From NCBI GenBank assembly GCA_017621205.1, contig JAGATQ010000032.1, positions 62,001-126,000 on the forward strand: a DNA stretch of 64,000 bases. Reading direction: 5' to 3'. Source of the DNA: Lachnospira sp. GTDB lineage: Bacteria; Bacillota; Clostridia; Lachnospirales; Lachnospiraceae. The notes beneath the pieces are model-generated. The model searched no databases, was not told where the DNA came from, and was given only the letters and a program-made list of their open reading frames with translations. Each line of letters begins with the position of its first letter. The stretch's first letter is position 1. Made by a program: the position numbers and the translations under genes. Shown one piece after another: positions 1 through 12,232 of this stretch.

Positions 1-2
1 AT

Positions 3-437
3 TTTCTAGGGGAAATCAATCAAGGTGATTTTGACCATAAGCAGACCGTGAGTGAACAGGTTATTCAAATCATTGAGGAACGACAGTTGACAAGCTGTAT
101 GAATAACACCAAGTGGAAGGAGTTTCTCCATGTGATGACGGAAGAGCTGTCTGTGAAAGTGCCCTATGCCTTTCGAACACTTTTTGACGTGGACGGAAGA
201 AACGATGATTTTTTTGATACCTGTTATTGTCAGGAATGCTTTAACGGGTATCATTTTAAATCACTGGAATGGGTAAAAGTAAAGCCTGTTTTCTGTGAGA
301 GAAAGCATCGTGGAAGGTTGATTGACGATGAGGAAATCTGGTATGATTTGGAAGAAGAATTTGTTGGGAATATGAAGAAATATTCGATTCCGTATGAAGT
401 GGAGGACGGGATTTATACCATTTATGGGTATCGGTAG
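3..437 (+). CDS. DUF6678-like protein, 5' end outside or at the window edge
   Basis: Small acidic protein of unknown function. The reading frame is open to the left edge of the window. A GTG at 48 and an ATG at 99 are possible starts, but neither has a clear ribosome binding site, so the true start may lie outside. The phrase MNNTKWKE near the N-terminus and the ending IYTIYGYR resemble my recollection of the DUF6678 family, which often sits among immunity-type or orphan proteins. That assignment is from memory. The protein has aromatic residues and a C-x2-C pair (CYCQEC) but no signal peptide or membrane segment. The peptide gene at 572 follows about 135 bp downstream on the same strand. Confidence 0.5.
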   Translation, partial: FLGEINQGDFDHKQTVSEQVIQIIEERQLTSCMNNTKWKEFLHVMTEELSVKVPYAFRTLFDVDGRNDDFFDTCYCQECFNGYHFKSLEWVKVKPVFCERKHRGRLIDDEEIWYDLEEEFVGNMKKYSIPYEVEDGIYTIYGYR

Positions 438-571
438 GAAGGGGTTGGCTGTATAAGGAGTGTTTTTGAATGATAGATTGAGAAGAGAAAAAGCTCGTAT
501 TCCCCCTTGCACGATTCATAAAGATGTGAGAAGATAAAGTATCTATTATCATGATGAAAGGAGCTATTATT

Positions 572-805
572 ATGGATGAGAATAATGTAAATGGTTTGAA
601 TCAGGAAGTCAGTGACGAGGATGTAGAGAATGTGTTAAAGATGCTGGAGGAGTTTGGAGATTCCAATGAAGGACGCTTAAAGGTGCGTACTGGTGAAGAG
701 GTGGAGTCCGGTGAGATGAAACGCCAGTATCATTATGGCAGATGTGATGTGGGAAGTCCGTTTGCCAAGGGAACCCCCTTTGATGTGGATGATTCCTGCC
801 AGTAG
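572..805 (+). CDS. Orphan small peptide with acidic N-terminus and two-cysteine C-terminus
   Basis: Encodes 77 residues. The ATG at 572 is chosen because AAAGGAG lies about eight bases upstream; an ATG at 551 has none. Residues 1-50 are rich in Glu and Asp and look helical. The last 23 residues change character to a Gly/Pro/aromatic stretch with two cysteines (GRCDVGSPF near the start, DDSC at the end). A leader-like acidic segment followed by a short Cys-bearing tail is the layout of ribosomally made peptide precursors, but no modifying enzyme or exporter lies nearby in the window. A small regulatory or immunity protein is equally possible. A good terminator follows at 868. Confidence 0.5.
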   Translation: MDENNVNGLNQEVSDEDVENVLKMLEEFGDSNEGRLKVRTGEEVESGEMKRQYHYGRCDVGSPFAKGTPFDVDDSCQ

Positions 806-867
806 TGGAAACAGTGCAGACCATGCTGCTATTGCAGGCGGCTCTATAGTATCGTTCTTTCTGATAG

Positions 868-906
868 AACAAGGCATTAGCCATTCAGGCTGATGCCTTG
901 TTTACT
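868..906 (+). terminator. Rho-independent terminator after the small peptide gene
   Basis: Arms AACAAGGCAT (868-877) and ATGCCTTGTT (893-902) are perfect complements, with a nested AGCC/GGCT pair in the loop, followed by a short T-rich tail. It separates the peptide gene from the kinase remnant. Confidence 0.75.
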
Positions 907-1020
907 TAGTTTTAACATACCCGTTATCTATCCTTGATGGAATGTCAGATAAAAGTGGTATAAGATAATCTTAAGTTTTGTGATGCAAAAAAATGTTTGA
1001 ATGGAGGAAAGACTGATACA

Positions 1021-2037
1021 ATGAAGAAAAGAAAAAAGAAAATGTTGAAAAAACTGAAAAAGGAAAATGCGGTTTTGCGGGAAGAAAACCAAATGTTAAA
1101 GACAGCTGTTTTGCAGGCAGAGAATACCAGTAAGACAAAAAGCGCTTTTTTATCCCATATGTCCCACGACATCAGAACACCGATGAATGGTATTGTAGGA
1201 ATGACAAGCATTGCAATTAATCACTTTGATGATAAGGAGATGGTTTATGACTGCCTCAGGAAAATAGACAGTTCTTCCCAACATCTGGTGTCTCTGATTA
1301 ACGACATTCTGGATATGAGCCGGATTGAAAGCGGCAAAGTAGTGATTAACCATGAGCCGATGGATATACGGGAGGTCATCAACAGCTGTGTTTCAATCGC
1401 AGAGAGCCTATTGTCACAGAGAAAGGTGGATTTAATCAAAGGCTTTGAATTGTAGTGGGCAAAAGGGAACCGGTCTTGGAATGGCTATCACAAAAAACTG
1501 GTTGATTTCATGGGTGGTGTGATTGAGGTGGAAAGTAAACCGGGCGTCGGCAGTAAATTTGTAGTGGAAGTAACTTTTGATATTGGCATAGAAGATAAGA
1601 AGAAAATGGAAATGGGTAAGGAGTCGGAAGTTAGTCTTGATGGCATGAAGTTCCTGTTGGTTGAAGATGTTGAAATGAATATGGAGATTGCAAAAATTAT
1701 GCTTGAGGATGCAGGTATTGAGGTGATAACAGCAGAAAATGGACAGGTGGCTGTCAATATTTTCCATAACTGTCCAGAGGGCACCTTTGATGCTATCCTA
1801 ATGGATGTACGGATGCCCGTCATGGATGGTTTGGCTGCCACGAAAATAATTCGGGCATTATCGAGAGTGGATGCGGCAACGGTTCCGATTATTGCTATGA
1901 CTGCGGATGCCTACGAAGAAGATATACAAAAAACAGCGGAAGCCGGTATGAATGCACATCTGACAAAACCTTTTAATCAGAAAGAATTACTGCAAACCTT
2001 GAGAAATCTATACGTTGATAGGACTACTATTTCTTAA
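1021..2037 (+). pseudogene. Hybrid sensor histidine kinase, internally deleted and frameshifted
   Basis: Remnant of a hybrid two-component kinase. From the ATG at 1021 (GGAGGAAAG upstream) it encodes a Lys/Glu coiled coil and a good HisKA domain with the phospho-acceptor motif SHDIRTPMNG. The frame ends at a TAG at 1453-1455, just after the HisKA helices. The only ATPase-domain sequence left is the G2 box GTGLGMAIT at 1466-1492 in another frame, and a second shift in the A-run near 1491-1497 returns to the first frame (DFMGGVIEVES). A complete receiver domain follows with the Asp motif ILMDVRMPVMDG and the conserved Lys in LTKPF. Most of the ATP-binding domain is therefore deleted. Short shorter products (HisKA alone, or the receiver from the ATG at 1510) remain possible. 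Confidence 0.85.
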
Positions 2038-2040
2038 GGC

Positions 2041-5121
<3,081 letters not shown>

Positions 5122-5149
5122 CTATATTAAGAATCTTGTGTTATATCTT

Positions 5150-5178
5150 ATTGTATTTGTATTTTTATATAAAGTAAA
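5150..5178 (-). promoter_or_regulatory. Probable lacZ promoter
   Basis: On the minus strand a -35-like TTTACT (5178-5173) and a -10-like TACAAT (5155-5150) are separated by 17 bases, about 40 bases before the lacZ start. Assigned by sequence match only. Confidence 0.5.
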
Positions 5179-5269
5179 GTGTTTTATACGGGGATAATAA
5201 AGAAATAATACCAGATAGATGAAAGGACAGGCAGAGCATTGGAATTAATAAACATTTTATAAATTTTTA

Positions 5270-5316
5270 TATTTTAACTTTTTAACTTTACAAACAAAAT
5301 ATAAAAAGTTAAAATA
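5270..5316. repeat. 14-bp perfect inverted repeat before the ATPase/nuclease gene
   Basis: Arms at 5270-5283 (TATTTTAACTTTTT) and 5303-5316 (AAAAAGTTAAAATA) are perfect complements with a 19-base spacer. The left arm motif AACTTT is repeated just downstream. The second arm ends only 22 bases before the ATG at 5338, so it could be an operator or an mRNA hairpin controlling that gene. It is entirely A/T apart from two positions. Confidence 0.7.
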
Positions 5317-5337
5317 AACTTATAAGGAGGGTTGACT

Positions 5338-7131
5338 ATGACAAACAAAGAGTATAACGAGGTTGTTGCAGAGATTGAAACACTTCCATCCGGTGGTATT
5401 ACCTACAAGAAAATAAATGGTAAAGAGTATGCTTATTATCAATGGAGAGAAGATGGTAAGCAACATTCCAGAAGAGCAAAAGATGAAGAATTAGAACAAC
5501 TTACAAAGCAGATTGAGCATAGAAAATATCTTCAGAATCTGATAAAAGATATGGATATACGGAAGAGTGATGAGAAAAAAGTATCTTATCAGCTTCGGTG
5601 TGCAGTTAGAATAGGAAAAGAATTGGAGCATTTTGTACGGCCTGTTGCGAAGTGGAGGAAACGGGAATGTTATCAGAAACTTCAAGATTATATTTATGGG
5701 GATACGAATGACAGAGTGTATATTTTGTATGGTCTTAGAAGAACTGGCAAGACTACTTTAATACGACAGACGATATTGGAGATGGATGCTTCCATGCGAA
5801 GCAAGACAATTTTTATTCAGATACAGGATAATAAGACATTGGATGACATAAATCAGGATTTGAGGTATTTGGAACAGAAGGGATATCGCTATGTGTTTAT
5901 TGATGAAGTTACATTGTTGGATGATTTTATTCAAGGTGCAGCTTTATTTTCTGATGTATTTGCATCAAGTGGCATGAAGATTGTATTATCAGGCACAGAT
6001 TCTCTCGGTTTCATGTTTACACAGGATGAGGAATTGTATGATAGATGCATTATGTCGCATACAACCTTTATTCCTTATCGTGAGTTTGAAAAAGTATTGG
6101 GGATTGTTGGCATTGAAGAATTTATTCGTTATGGCGGGACAATGAGTCTTGGTGGAAAAAATTACAACGAAACTTCTATGATTTTTGCCACTAAGAAAAG
6201 CACAGATGAATATGTAGATAGTGCTATTGCACGCAATATTCAGCATTCGTTAAAAAATTATCAGTATGAAGGGCATTTTCGTTCGTTGCGGGAATTGTAT
6301 GAGAAAAATGAATTAACAAATACCATTAACAGAATTGTAGAGGATATGAATCATCGGTTTACTATAGAGGTTTTGACCAGAGATTTTAAGTCAAATGATT
6401 TAAGGATATCTGCAAATAATCTGAGAAAAGACAGAAAGAACCCCACAGATATTTTAGAGCGTATTGATATAAATACAGTAAATGAAACGCTCAAATCATT
6501 GCTTCAAATTAAAAATAAAACAGAACAGTCGGTAAAAATACAGGATGTACATCGTTTGGAAATAAAGGAGTATCTTGATTTGCTGGATCTTACAGTGGAA
6601 ATCGAGAATAGATGGATGTCTGATTATAACCGAAAGGAGACACGAACTGTATTTTCGCAGCCGGGTATGCGGTATTCGCAGGCGGAGGCACTTATCAAAT
6701 CGCTTATGCAGGATGAAATGTTCAGGGAACTATCTTTGGAAGAGCGAAGACGGATAACCGAGAGAATTATTGAGGAAATCAAAGGAAGAATGATGGAGGA
6801 TATTGTTCTTCTCGAAACTAAGATTTCTAAAATGAACTGTGAAGTGTTCCGGTTGCAGTTTGCAGTTGGAGAGTTTGATATGGTGGTTTTTAATCCGGAA
6901 GAAGGAAAATGCGAAATTTATGAAATTAAGCATAGCAAGGAAGTTGTTCTGCAGCAATGCAGGCATTTATTAGATGAACAAAAATGCAAGGACACAGCAT
7001 TCAGATATGGTCCAATTACTGGTAAATATGTGATTTACAGGGGAGTGACAACAACATTGAAAGAAATGGGGATTGATGTGGCGGAAGATGTGGCTTATTT
7101 AAATGTGGAAGAATATTTAAAGGGGGTGTAG
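5338..7131 (+). CDS. AAA-type ATPase with DUF6788-like N-terminus and nuclease-like C-terminus
   Basis: 597 residues from the ATG at 5338, with AAGGAGG seven bases upstream; an in-frame TTG at 5332 is less likely. The first 60 residues (SGGITYKKINGKEYAYYQW) resemble the small DUF6788 module. An AAA_14/DUF4143-family ATPase follows, with Walker A GLRRTGKTT and Walker B VFIDEVTLLDD and a sensor-like LSGTDS. The C-terminal part carries EFDMVVF and, further on, IYEIKHS, fitting the D...ExK core of PD-(D/E)xK nucleases. Related ATPases are common, often multicopy, and of unclear function; roles in mobile-element biology or defence have been suggested for some. It stands alone, between lacZ and argG. 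Confidence 0.8.
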   Translation: MTNKEYNEVVAEIETLPSGGITYKKINGKEYAYYQWREDGKQHSRRAKDEELEQLTKQIEHRKYLQNLIKDMDIRKSDEKKVSYQLRCAVRIGKELEHFVRPVAKWRKRECYQKLQDYIYGDTNDRVYILYGLRRTGKTTLIRQTILEMDASMRSKTIFIQIQDNKTLDDINQDLRYLEQKGYRYVFIDEVTLLDDFIQGAALFSDVFASSGMKIVLSGTDSLGFMFTQDEELYDRCIMSHTTFIPYREFEKVLGIVGIEEFIRYGGTMSLGGKNYNETSMIFATKKSTDEYVDSAIARNIQHSLKNYQYEGHFRSLRELYEKNELTNTINRIVEDMNHRFTIEVLTRDFKSNDLRISANNLRKDRKNPTDILERIDINTVNETLKSLLQIKNKTEQSVKIQDVHRLEIKEYLDLLDLTVEIENRWMSDYNRKETRTVFSQPGMRYSQAEALIKSLMQDEMFRELSLEERRRITERIIEEIKGRMMEDIVLLETKISKMNCEVFRLQFAVGEFDMVVFNPEEGKCEIYEIKHSKEVVLQQCRHLLDEQKCKDTAFRYGPITGKYVIYRGVTTTLKEMGIDVAEDVAYLNVEEYLKGV

Positions 7132-7143
7132 GAAACACCCCCT
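7121..7143. terminator. GC-rich hairpin between convergent genes
   Basis: AGGGGGTGT (7121-7129) and ACACCCCCT (7135-7143) pair perfectly around a five-base loop that overlaps the stop codon of the ATPase gene. It has no strong T-tract on either side, so it may act as a weak bidirectional terminator for this gene and argG. Confidence 0.5.
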
Positions 7144-7169
7144 AAGCTAAAACCATATCAATGAATATC

Positions 7170-8387
7170 TTACTCAATCATTCCCTTTTCCTTCATAGCA
7201 CGAACCTGTGTAGAGAGACCAAACAGGGTAATAAAGCCTTCTGCATCATGGTGGTCATATAATTCACCAGTAGTAAATGATGCCAGATCTTCACTATATA
7301 AAGAATGTGGACACTTGGTACCAGCCTTGATAATGTTACCCTTATAAAGCTTGAATTTTACTTCCCCGGTAACCTTCTCCTGCGTCTTCTCAACGAATGC
7401 CTGTAATGCTTCACGAAGCGGAGTGAACCATTTACCCTCATAAACCACCTGGGCAAATTTATTAGCAAGGTTAATCTTCATCTCGGTAGTTTCGCGGTCG
7501 AGTACTAATTCCTCTAACTGTTGATGTGCTTCCATAAGAATGGTTCCGCCCGGTGTCTCATAGACGCCACGGCTTTTCATTCCAACCACCCGGTTTTCAA
7601 CAATATCAACGATACCAATACCATGCTTGCCACCTAAACGGTTCAATTCACGGATGATATCAGACACCTTCATCTCATTGCCGTTTATAGACTTTGGAAC
7701 ACCCTTTTCAAAGGTCATGGTAACATACTCACCCTCATCTGGTGCCTTTTCCGGAGTAACACCGAGTACAAGAAGATGGTCGTAATTTGGTTCATTTTCT
7801 GGTAATTCAAGCTCCAGACCCTCGTGGCTGATGTGCCATAGGTTACGGTCACGGCTGTAGCTGGAATCTGCAGAAAATGGTAAATCAATGCCATGCTGTT
7901 TGCAATATTCAATTTCTTCCTCGCGGGAATTAAGAGTCCATTTGTCATCCCTCCATGCAGCAATAATCTTGATATCAGGAGCAAATGCTTTAATACCTAA
8001 TTCAAAACGAATCTGGTCATTTCCCTTTCCGGTTGCACCGTGGCAGATTGCAGACGCACCTTCCTTGCGGGCGATTTCAACTAACTTCTTGGCAATTCCC
8101 GGTCTTGCCATAGAGGTACCCAGCAGATATTTATTCTCATAGATGGCATTCGCCTGTACACATGGTACAATATAATCATCACAGAATTCGTCAGTGATAT
8201 CTTCAATATATAATTTGGAAGCACCAGAAAGCTTCGCGCGCTCCTCTAATCCATCTAATTCACTTTCCTGCCCGCAGTCTACGCAGCAGCAGATTACTTC
8301 ATAATCGTAATTCTCCTTCAGCCAAGGGATTAATGCAGTGGTATCCAGACCGCCGGAATAAGCCAAAACAACCTTTTCTTTACTCAT
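7170..8387 (-). CDS. argG: Argininosuccinate synthase
   Basis: Joins citrulline and aspartate with ATP to form argininosuccinate, the penultimate step of arginine synthesis. The 405-residue length is typical. The N-terminal PP-loop of the N-type ATP pyrophosphatase fold is clear ([15 protein letters not shown]), followed by [12 protein letters not shown], the [13 protein letters not shown] substrate motif and the C-terminal [19 protein letters not shown] precedes the ATG at 8387. argG is divergent from argCB across a 336-bp region filled with ARG-box-like sites. No argH is in the window. Confidence 0.98.
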   Translation of the reverse strand: MSKEKVVLAYSGGLDTTALIPWLKENYDYEVICCCVDCGQESELDGLEERAKLSGASKLYIEDITDEFCDDYIVPCVQANAIYENKYLLGTSMARPGIAKKLVEIARKEGASAICHGATGKGNDQIRFELGIKAFAPDIKIIAAWRDDKWTLNSREEEIEYCKQHGIDLPFSADSSYSRDRNLWHISHEGLELELPENEPNYDHLLVLGVTPEKAPDEGEYVTMTFEKGVPKSINGNEMKVSDIIRELNRLGGKHGIGIVDIVENRVVGMKSRGVYETPGGTILMEAHQQLEELVLDRETTEMKINLANKFAQVVYEGKWFTPLREALQAFVEKTQEKVTGEVKFKLYKGNIIKAGTKCPHSLYSEDLASFTTGELYDHHDAEGFITLFGLSTQVRAMKEKGMIE

Positions 8388-8485
8388 GTTATGTTCCTCC
8401 TAAATTCTTTAAATATGTTGATAGACAATTGTGAAACAGAAAACATGGGAGTACCTCATTGTCTGTTCCCATTTGCGATACTTCA

Positions 8486-8514
8486 ATGATAAAACATACC
8501 TTAGGTTTATGCAA
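8486..8514 (-). promoter_or_regulatory. Probable argG promoter
   Basis: Minus-strand TTGCAT (8514-8509) and TATCAT (8491-8486) with a 17-base spacer, about 100 bases before the argG start and just inside the ARG-box cluster. Confidence 0.55.
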
Positions 8515-8634
8515 CCTTTTTTTGCAAAAAAAATGTCATTTTTGAATAATTATTCTATACGTTTGCATAATTATTCGCTGTTGAATAAATATGCAAACCA
8601 ACGAAAATATCTTAAGAAAACAAGGAAATAGGGA

Positions 8635-8663
8635 TTGCATAATCATAAAAAGAGTTGTATAAT
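8635..8663 (+). promoter_or_regulatory. argC promoter overlapped by ARG boxes
   Basis: TTGCAT (8635-8640) and a consensus TATAAT (8658-8663) separated by 17 bases. Both hexamers lie inside ARG-box-like sites 4 and 5, so a bound repressor would directly block polymerase. Confidence 0.75.
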
Positions 8664-8723
8664 TATGAACATCTGTTAGTAAGGTGATACACATTGAAGT
8701 GTCGCAAATGGGAGGAAGATATT

Positions 8724-9764
8724 ATGATAAAAGTAGGTATTATCGGTGCCACCGGATATGCGGGTGAGGAGCTGGTGCGCATTTTATTGCAGCATAAAGA
8801 GGTAGAGATTTGCTGGTATGGCTCCAGAAGCTATGTGAATCAGCCCTATGCAGATATTTTCCGCAATCTGTTTGAGGTTGTCACAGATACTTGTCTGGAT
8901 GATAATATAGAAGAGCTGTGTAAAAAGGTTGACGTGGTATTTACGGCAACACCACAGGGCTACTGTGCGGGAATTCTTACAGAGGAGGTACTTTGTAATA
9001 CGAAAGTCATTGATTTGAGTGCAGATTTTCGTATAAAGGATGTTAAGGTTTATGAAGAGTGGTATAAGCTTGAGCACAAGTCCCCACAATTTATTGAGGA
9101 AGCAGTATATGGCTTGAGTGAGATTAACCGGGAGCAGGTCAAGGGAGCAAGGCTGGTTGCGAATCCCGGCTGTTATACAACGTGCAGCATCTTAACGCTC
9201 TATCCGCTGGTGAAGGAAGGGTTGATTGATGCACAGTCTATTATTGTGGATGCGAAATCGGGAACAACCGGAGCTGGCCGTGGTGCAAAGGTGCCGAACC
9301 TGTTTTGTGAGGTTAATGAGAATATGAAGGCTTACGGGGTGCTGACCCATCGCCATACACCGGAGATTGAGGAGCAGCTTGGCTATGCGGCAGGAGAAGA
9401 AATTCGTTTGATTTTCACCCCGCATTTAGTGCCGATGAACCGGGGAATTTTAGTGACTGCCTATGCCAATCTAAAGCAGCCGGTTACTTATGAGCAGGTA
9501 AAGGCGGTCTATGATAAATACTATCAGAAGGAGAAATTTGTCCGGGTACTTGGCAAAGATGTTGTGCCGGAAACCCGTTATGTACAGGGAAGCAATTACG
9601 TTGATGTTGGATTTAAGCTTGACGAGCGTACCAACCGGATTGTTGCCATGGGGGCGCTGGATAATGTTGTTAAGGGTGCTGCCGGACAGGCGGTACAAAA
9701 TATGAATCTGCTGTTTGGTTTTGCCGAGGATGAAGGCTTAGGGCAGCTGCCGATGTGCTTTTAG
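8724..9764 (+). CDS. argC: N-acetyl-gamma-glutamyl-phosphate reductase
   Basis: Third step of ornithine/arginine synthesis: NADPH-dependent reduction of N-acetylglutamyl phosphate. 346 residues from the ATG at 8724, chosen for the GGGAGGAAGA just upstream over an in-frame TTG at 8694. The Rossmann motif GIIGATGYAGEEL opens the protein and the catalytic cysteine is about Cys150 in ANPGCYTT. HTPEIEEQ and the C-terminal NVVKGAAGQAVQN are also family features. It is followed after 28 bp by argB, with which it surely forms an operon. argJ and argD are not in the window. Confidence 0.97.
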   Translation: MIKVGIIGATGYAGEELVRILLQHKEVEICWYGSRSYVNQPYADIFRNLFEVVTDTCLDDNIEELCKKVDVVFTATPQGYCAGILTEEVLCNTKVIDLSADFRIKDVKVYEEWYKLEHKSPQFIEEAVYGLSEINREQVKGARLVANPGCYTTCSILTLYPLVKEGLIDAQSIIVDAKSGTTGAGRGAKVPNLFCEVNENMKAYGVLTHRHTPEIEEQLGYAAGEEIRLIFTPHLVPMNRGILVTAYANLKQPVTYEQVKAVYDKYYQKEKFVRVLGKDVVPETRYVQGSNYVDVGFKLDERTNRIVAMGALDNVVKGAAGQAVQNMNLLFGFAEDEGLGQLPMCF

Positions 9765-9792
9765 GATACAGTAAGGAATTGGAGGAGAAGTT

Positions 9793-10686
9793 ATGCAGGA
9801 AATTAATGATAATATGTCAGAAGAGATGAAGAAGGCGGCGGTCTTAAACGAGGCGCTGCCGTTTATCCGGGAATTCAACGGAAAAAAGGTAGTCGTAAAA
9901 TACGGTGGAAGTGCCATGGTGGACGACAAGCTGAAATTAAGTGTGATTCGTGATGTTGCCTTGTTAAAGCTGATTGGTGTGAAGCCTATCATCGTTCATG
10001 GCGGAGGTAAGGAGATTAGCAAATGGGTTCGTTTGACAGGAAAGGAACCGACCTTTATTAATGGCCTTCGGGTAACGGATGAGGAAACCATGGAGATTGC
10101 AGAAATGGTGCTGAATAAGGTGAACAAGGGATTGGTTGCCATGATGGAGAGCCATGGTGTAAAAGCAGTTGGTATCTGTGGTAAGGATGGCAGTATGGTG
10201 AAAACCAGAAAGAAGCTTGCTGATGGACAGGATTTGGGCTATGTTGGAGAGGTGACTGATGTAGATAGCAAATTGCTTGATGTGCTTCTGGATAATGATT
10301 ATGTTCCGGTAATTGCCCCGATTGGTATTGGAGATAACCATGAAAGCTACAATATCAATGCGGATGATGCTGCCTGTGCAATCGCTACCGCAATCGGTGC
10401 GGAAAAACTGGTGTTCTTAACGGATATTGAGGGCGTTTTTATGGATCCGAATGATAAAAAGACATTGATTTCCGAGATGGACTTGCCACAGGCACGCGAT
10501 TATATAAGAAATGGTGTTGTGGGAGGCGGTATGCTTCCAAAACTGAATAATTGCATTGAGGCAATTGAAAATGGCGTTGCCAGAGTGCATATTTTGGATG
10601 GGCGTCTGGAACACTGTCTATTATTAGAGTTGTTTACAACAAAGGGAATTGGAACAGCAATCTTAAAGGAACCTCTATTTAAATAG
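9793..10686 (+). CDS. argB: Acetylglutamate kinase
   Basis: Phosphorylates N-acetylglutamate, the second step of the acetylated ornithine route. 297 residues with the amino-acid-kinase fold: phosphate-binding Lys in VVKYGGSAM, the glycine-rich VHGGGKEIS, the [12 protein letters not shown] segment and the C-terminal [11 protein letters not shown] at 9793 has GGAGGAG upstream. The N-terminal extension before VVKYGG is of the length seen in arginine-sensitive hexameric enzymes, so feedback control by arginine is possible but not shown. Downstream there is only an A/T-rich imperfect hairpin before comEA. Confidence 0.97.
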   Translation: MQEINDNMSEEMKKAAVLNEALPFIREFNGKKVVVKYGGSAMVDDKLKLSVIRDVALLKLIGVKPIIVHGGGKEISKWVRLTGKEPTFINGLRVTDEETMEIAEMVLNKVNKGLVAMMESHGVKAVGICGKDGSMVKTRKKLADGQDLGYVGEVTDVDSKLLDVLLDNDYVPVIAPIGIGDNHESYNINADDAACAIATAIGAEKLVFLTDIEGVFMDPNDKKTLISEMDLPQARDYIRNGVVGGGMLPKLNNCIEAIENGVARVHILDGRLEHCLLLELFTTKGIGTAILKEPLFK

Positions 10687-10818
10687 CGGGGATAAATTTT
10701 ATAGATATTTAAGAAATTATCTATTGTAATTAGGTTGTCTTTTCGTTACAATGTTATATGTATGGATTCTTATGAGTGATGGGTTCTTCTTAAATCTAAT
10801 GATTAGGAGGAGTTCAGA

Positions 10819-11538
10819 ATGAATAAGATAAAGGAAAAAAGAAGATACCAAAGGTTTGGCAGGATTTGTCTGCTCACTTTCGTATTTTCTTTTGTCGTAT
10901 TGATAGGTGGATGTGGATTTGCAAAACAGTCAGGGGATATTTTGTTGTCTACAGAGAATAGGGAATCGGATTCCTATGGTACAGGCGAGGCTGTCCAAGG
11001 TGAGAAGGAAGTGTCATCAGAGGCAATGACATCGACACAGCAGACGCAGGGAACACTTGCTGTTTATGTCTGTGGTGCAGTGGTTAATCCGGGTGTGTAT
11101 GAGCTTTCGGAGGGTGCAAGAATAGTAGATGCTTTGTCTTTAGCGGGTGGATATCGTTCTGATGCGGCTTTAGAGTATCTGAATCAGGCAGAATATGTCG
11201 AGGATGGACAGAAGCTTTATGTTCCGACCGAGAGAGAGGCAGAGCAGATGGAGGAGGATTCTAAGCAACAGGATAGGGCGTTGGATTCTGTGAAGAAAGA
11301 TGAGACGGCGGATTCCGGTCAGAACAATGCAGATATGGCATCCCAGAAACTTGATATTAATAGGGCTTCACTAGAGGAGTTGATGACTCTGCCGGGGATA
11401 GGGCAGGCGAAGGCACAGGCAATTATTGCGTATCGCAAGGAGCATGGGCAATTCACCTCTATCGAAGAATTGAAGAATATCAATGGTATCAAGGACGGTG
11501 TATACAATAAAGTAAAAGATAGCATAACAGTGGGGTAG
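10819..11538 (+). CDS. comEA: ComEA-like DNA-binding competence protein, SLBB plus helix-hairpin-helix
   Basis: Binds double-stranded DNA at the cell surface and passes it to the ComEC channel in transformation. 239 residues: a hydrophobic N-terminal segment ending in GGC, which could be a lipobox, a Ser/Thr/Glu linker, an SLBB domain (VYVCGAVVNPGVYEL), a second acidic linker, and two C-terminal helix-hairpin-helix motifs (DINRASLEELMTLPGIG, then the INGIKDGVY turn). AGGAGG precedes the ATG. It ends four bases before the response regulator, an arrangement that separates it from comEC by three genes. Whether this organism is naturally competent cannot be told from here. Confidence 0.93.
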   Translation: MNKIKEKRRYQRFGRICLLTFVFSFVVLIGGCGFAKQSGDILLSTENRESDSYGTGEAVQGEKEVSSEAMTSTQQTQGTLAVYVCGAVVNPGVYELSEGARIVDALSLAGGYRSDAALEYLNQAEYVEDGQKLYVPTEREAEQMEEDSKQQDRALDSVKKDETADSGQNNADMASQKLDINRASLEELMTLPGIGQAKAQAIIAYRKEHGQFTSIEELKNINGIKDGVYNKVKDSITVG

Positions 11539-11542
11539 TTAC

Positions 11543-12232
11543 ATGGGAAAGAAAGTATTAGTAGTGGATGATGAGAAATTAATTGTTAAGGGAATCAAGT
11601 TTAGCTTGCTGCAAGACGGGATGGAAGTAGACTGTGCTTATGATGGGGAAGAGGCATTGGAAAAGATACGGGAAAATCCCTTTGATATTGTTCTGTTGGA
11701 TGTCATGCTTCCCAAGCTGAATGGCTTTGAGGTGTGCCAGCAGGTTCGTGATTTTTCTGATGTTCCTATTATTATGTTGACGGCTAAGGGCGATGATATG
11801 GATAAGATTCTTGGTTTAGAGTATGGTGCAGATGACTATATTACAAAGCCCTTTAATATTTTAGAGGTAAAGGCACGAATTAAGGCCATTTTAAGAAGAA
11901 ATAAAACGCAGGTCAAAGAGGAGACGAAGCCGACGACGATTGAGGCAGGCGAGATGCGTATTGACATAGAGAGCCGCAGAGTGTTTGTTGCTGGTGAGGA
12001 GGTCAATCTTACTGCCAAGGAATTTGATTTGCTGGAGCTTCTGGCAATGAATGCAAACAAGGTTTATGGCAGGGATAAGCTGTTAAACATTGTATGGGGG
12101 GCAGATTATCCTGGGGATGGACGCACGGTAGATGTTCATGTGAGACGGCTTCGCGAAAAGATTGAGGTCAATCCCGGTGAACCGAAATACATTCACACCA
12201 AATGGGGCGTAGGCTATTTCTTTGCAAGCTAA
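11543..12232 (+). CDS. OmpR/PhoB-family response regulator
   Basis: 229-residue transcription factor: receiver domain with acidic pair in VDDEKL, phospho-acceptor Asp in VLLDVMLPKLNG and Lys in ITKPFN, then a winged-helix DNA-binding domain (TAKEFDLLELL, GDGRTVDVHVRRLREK). It lies four bases after comEA and overlaps or touches the kinase gene, so the pair is one two-component system. Its targets are unknown; the co-transcribed GerMN lipoprotein and comEC suggest envelope or competence-related control. Confidence 0.96.
   Translation: MGKKVLVVDDEKLIVKGIKFSLLQDGMEVDCAYDGEEALEKIRENPFDIVLLDVMLPKLNGFEVCQQVRDFSDVPIIMLTAKGDDMDKILGLEYGADDYITKPFNILEVKARIKAILRRNKTQVKEETKPTTIEAGEMRIDIESRRVFVAGEEVNLTAKEFDLLELLAMNANKVYGRDKLLNIVWGADYPGDGRTVDVHVRRLREKIEVNPGEPKYIHTKWGVGYFFAS

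Larger units (their letters stand above)
8388..8723. promoter_or_regulatory. argG/argC divergent control region with five ARG-box-like sites
   Basis: The 336-bp region without genes contains five 14-bp sites close to the ArgR/AhrC half-operator (TGNATAAWWATNCA-like): 8543-8556, 8564-8577, 8582-8595, 8636-8649 and 8656-8669. The starts of neighbouring sites are 21, 18 and 20 bases apart within the two clusters, roughly two helical turns, as expected for paired ARG boxes. The last two cover the argC promoter. ArgR/AhrC repression by arginine is established in related bacteria; the binding here is inferred. Confidence 0.75.

Noticed and set aside
10701..10724. ATAGATA/TATCTAT hairpin after argB
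   Set aside because: Seven A/T-rich pairs with no T-tract; may be chance.
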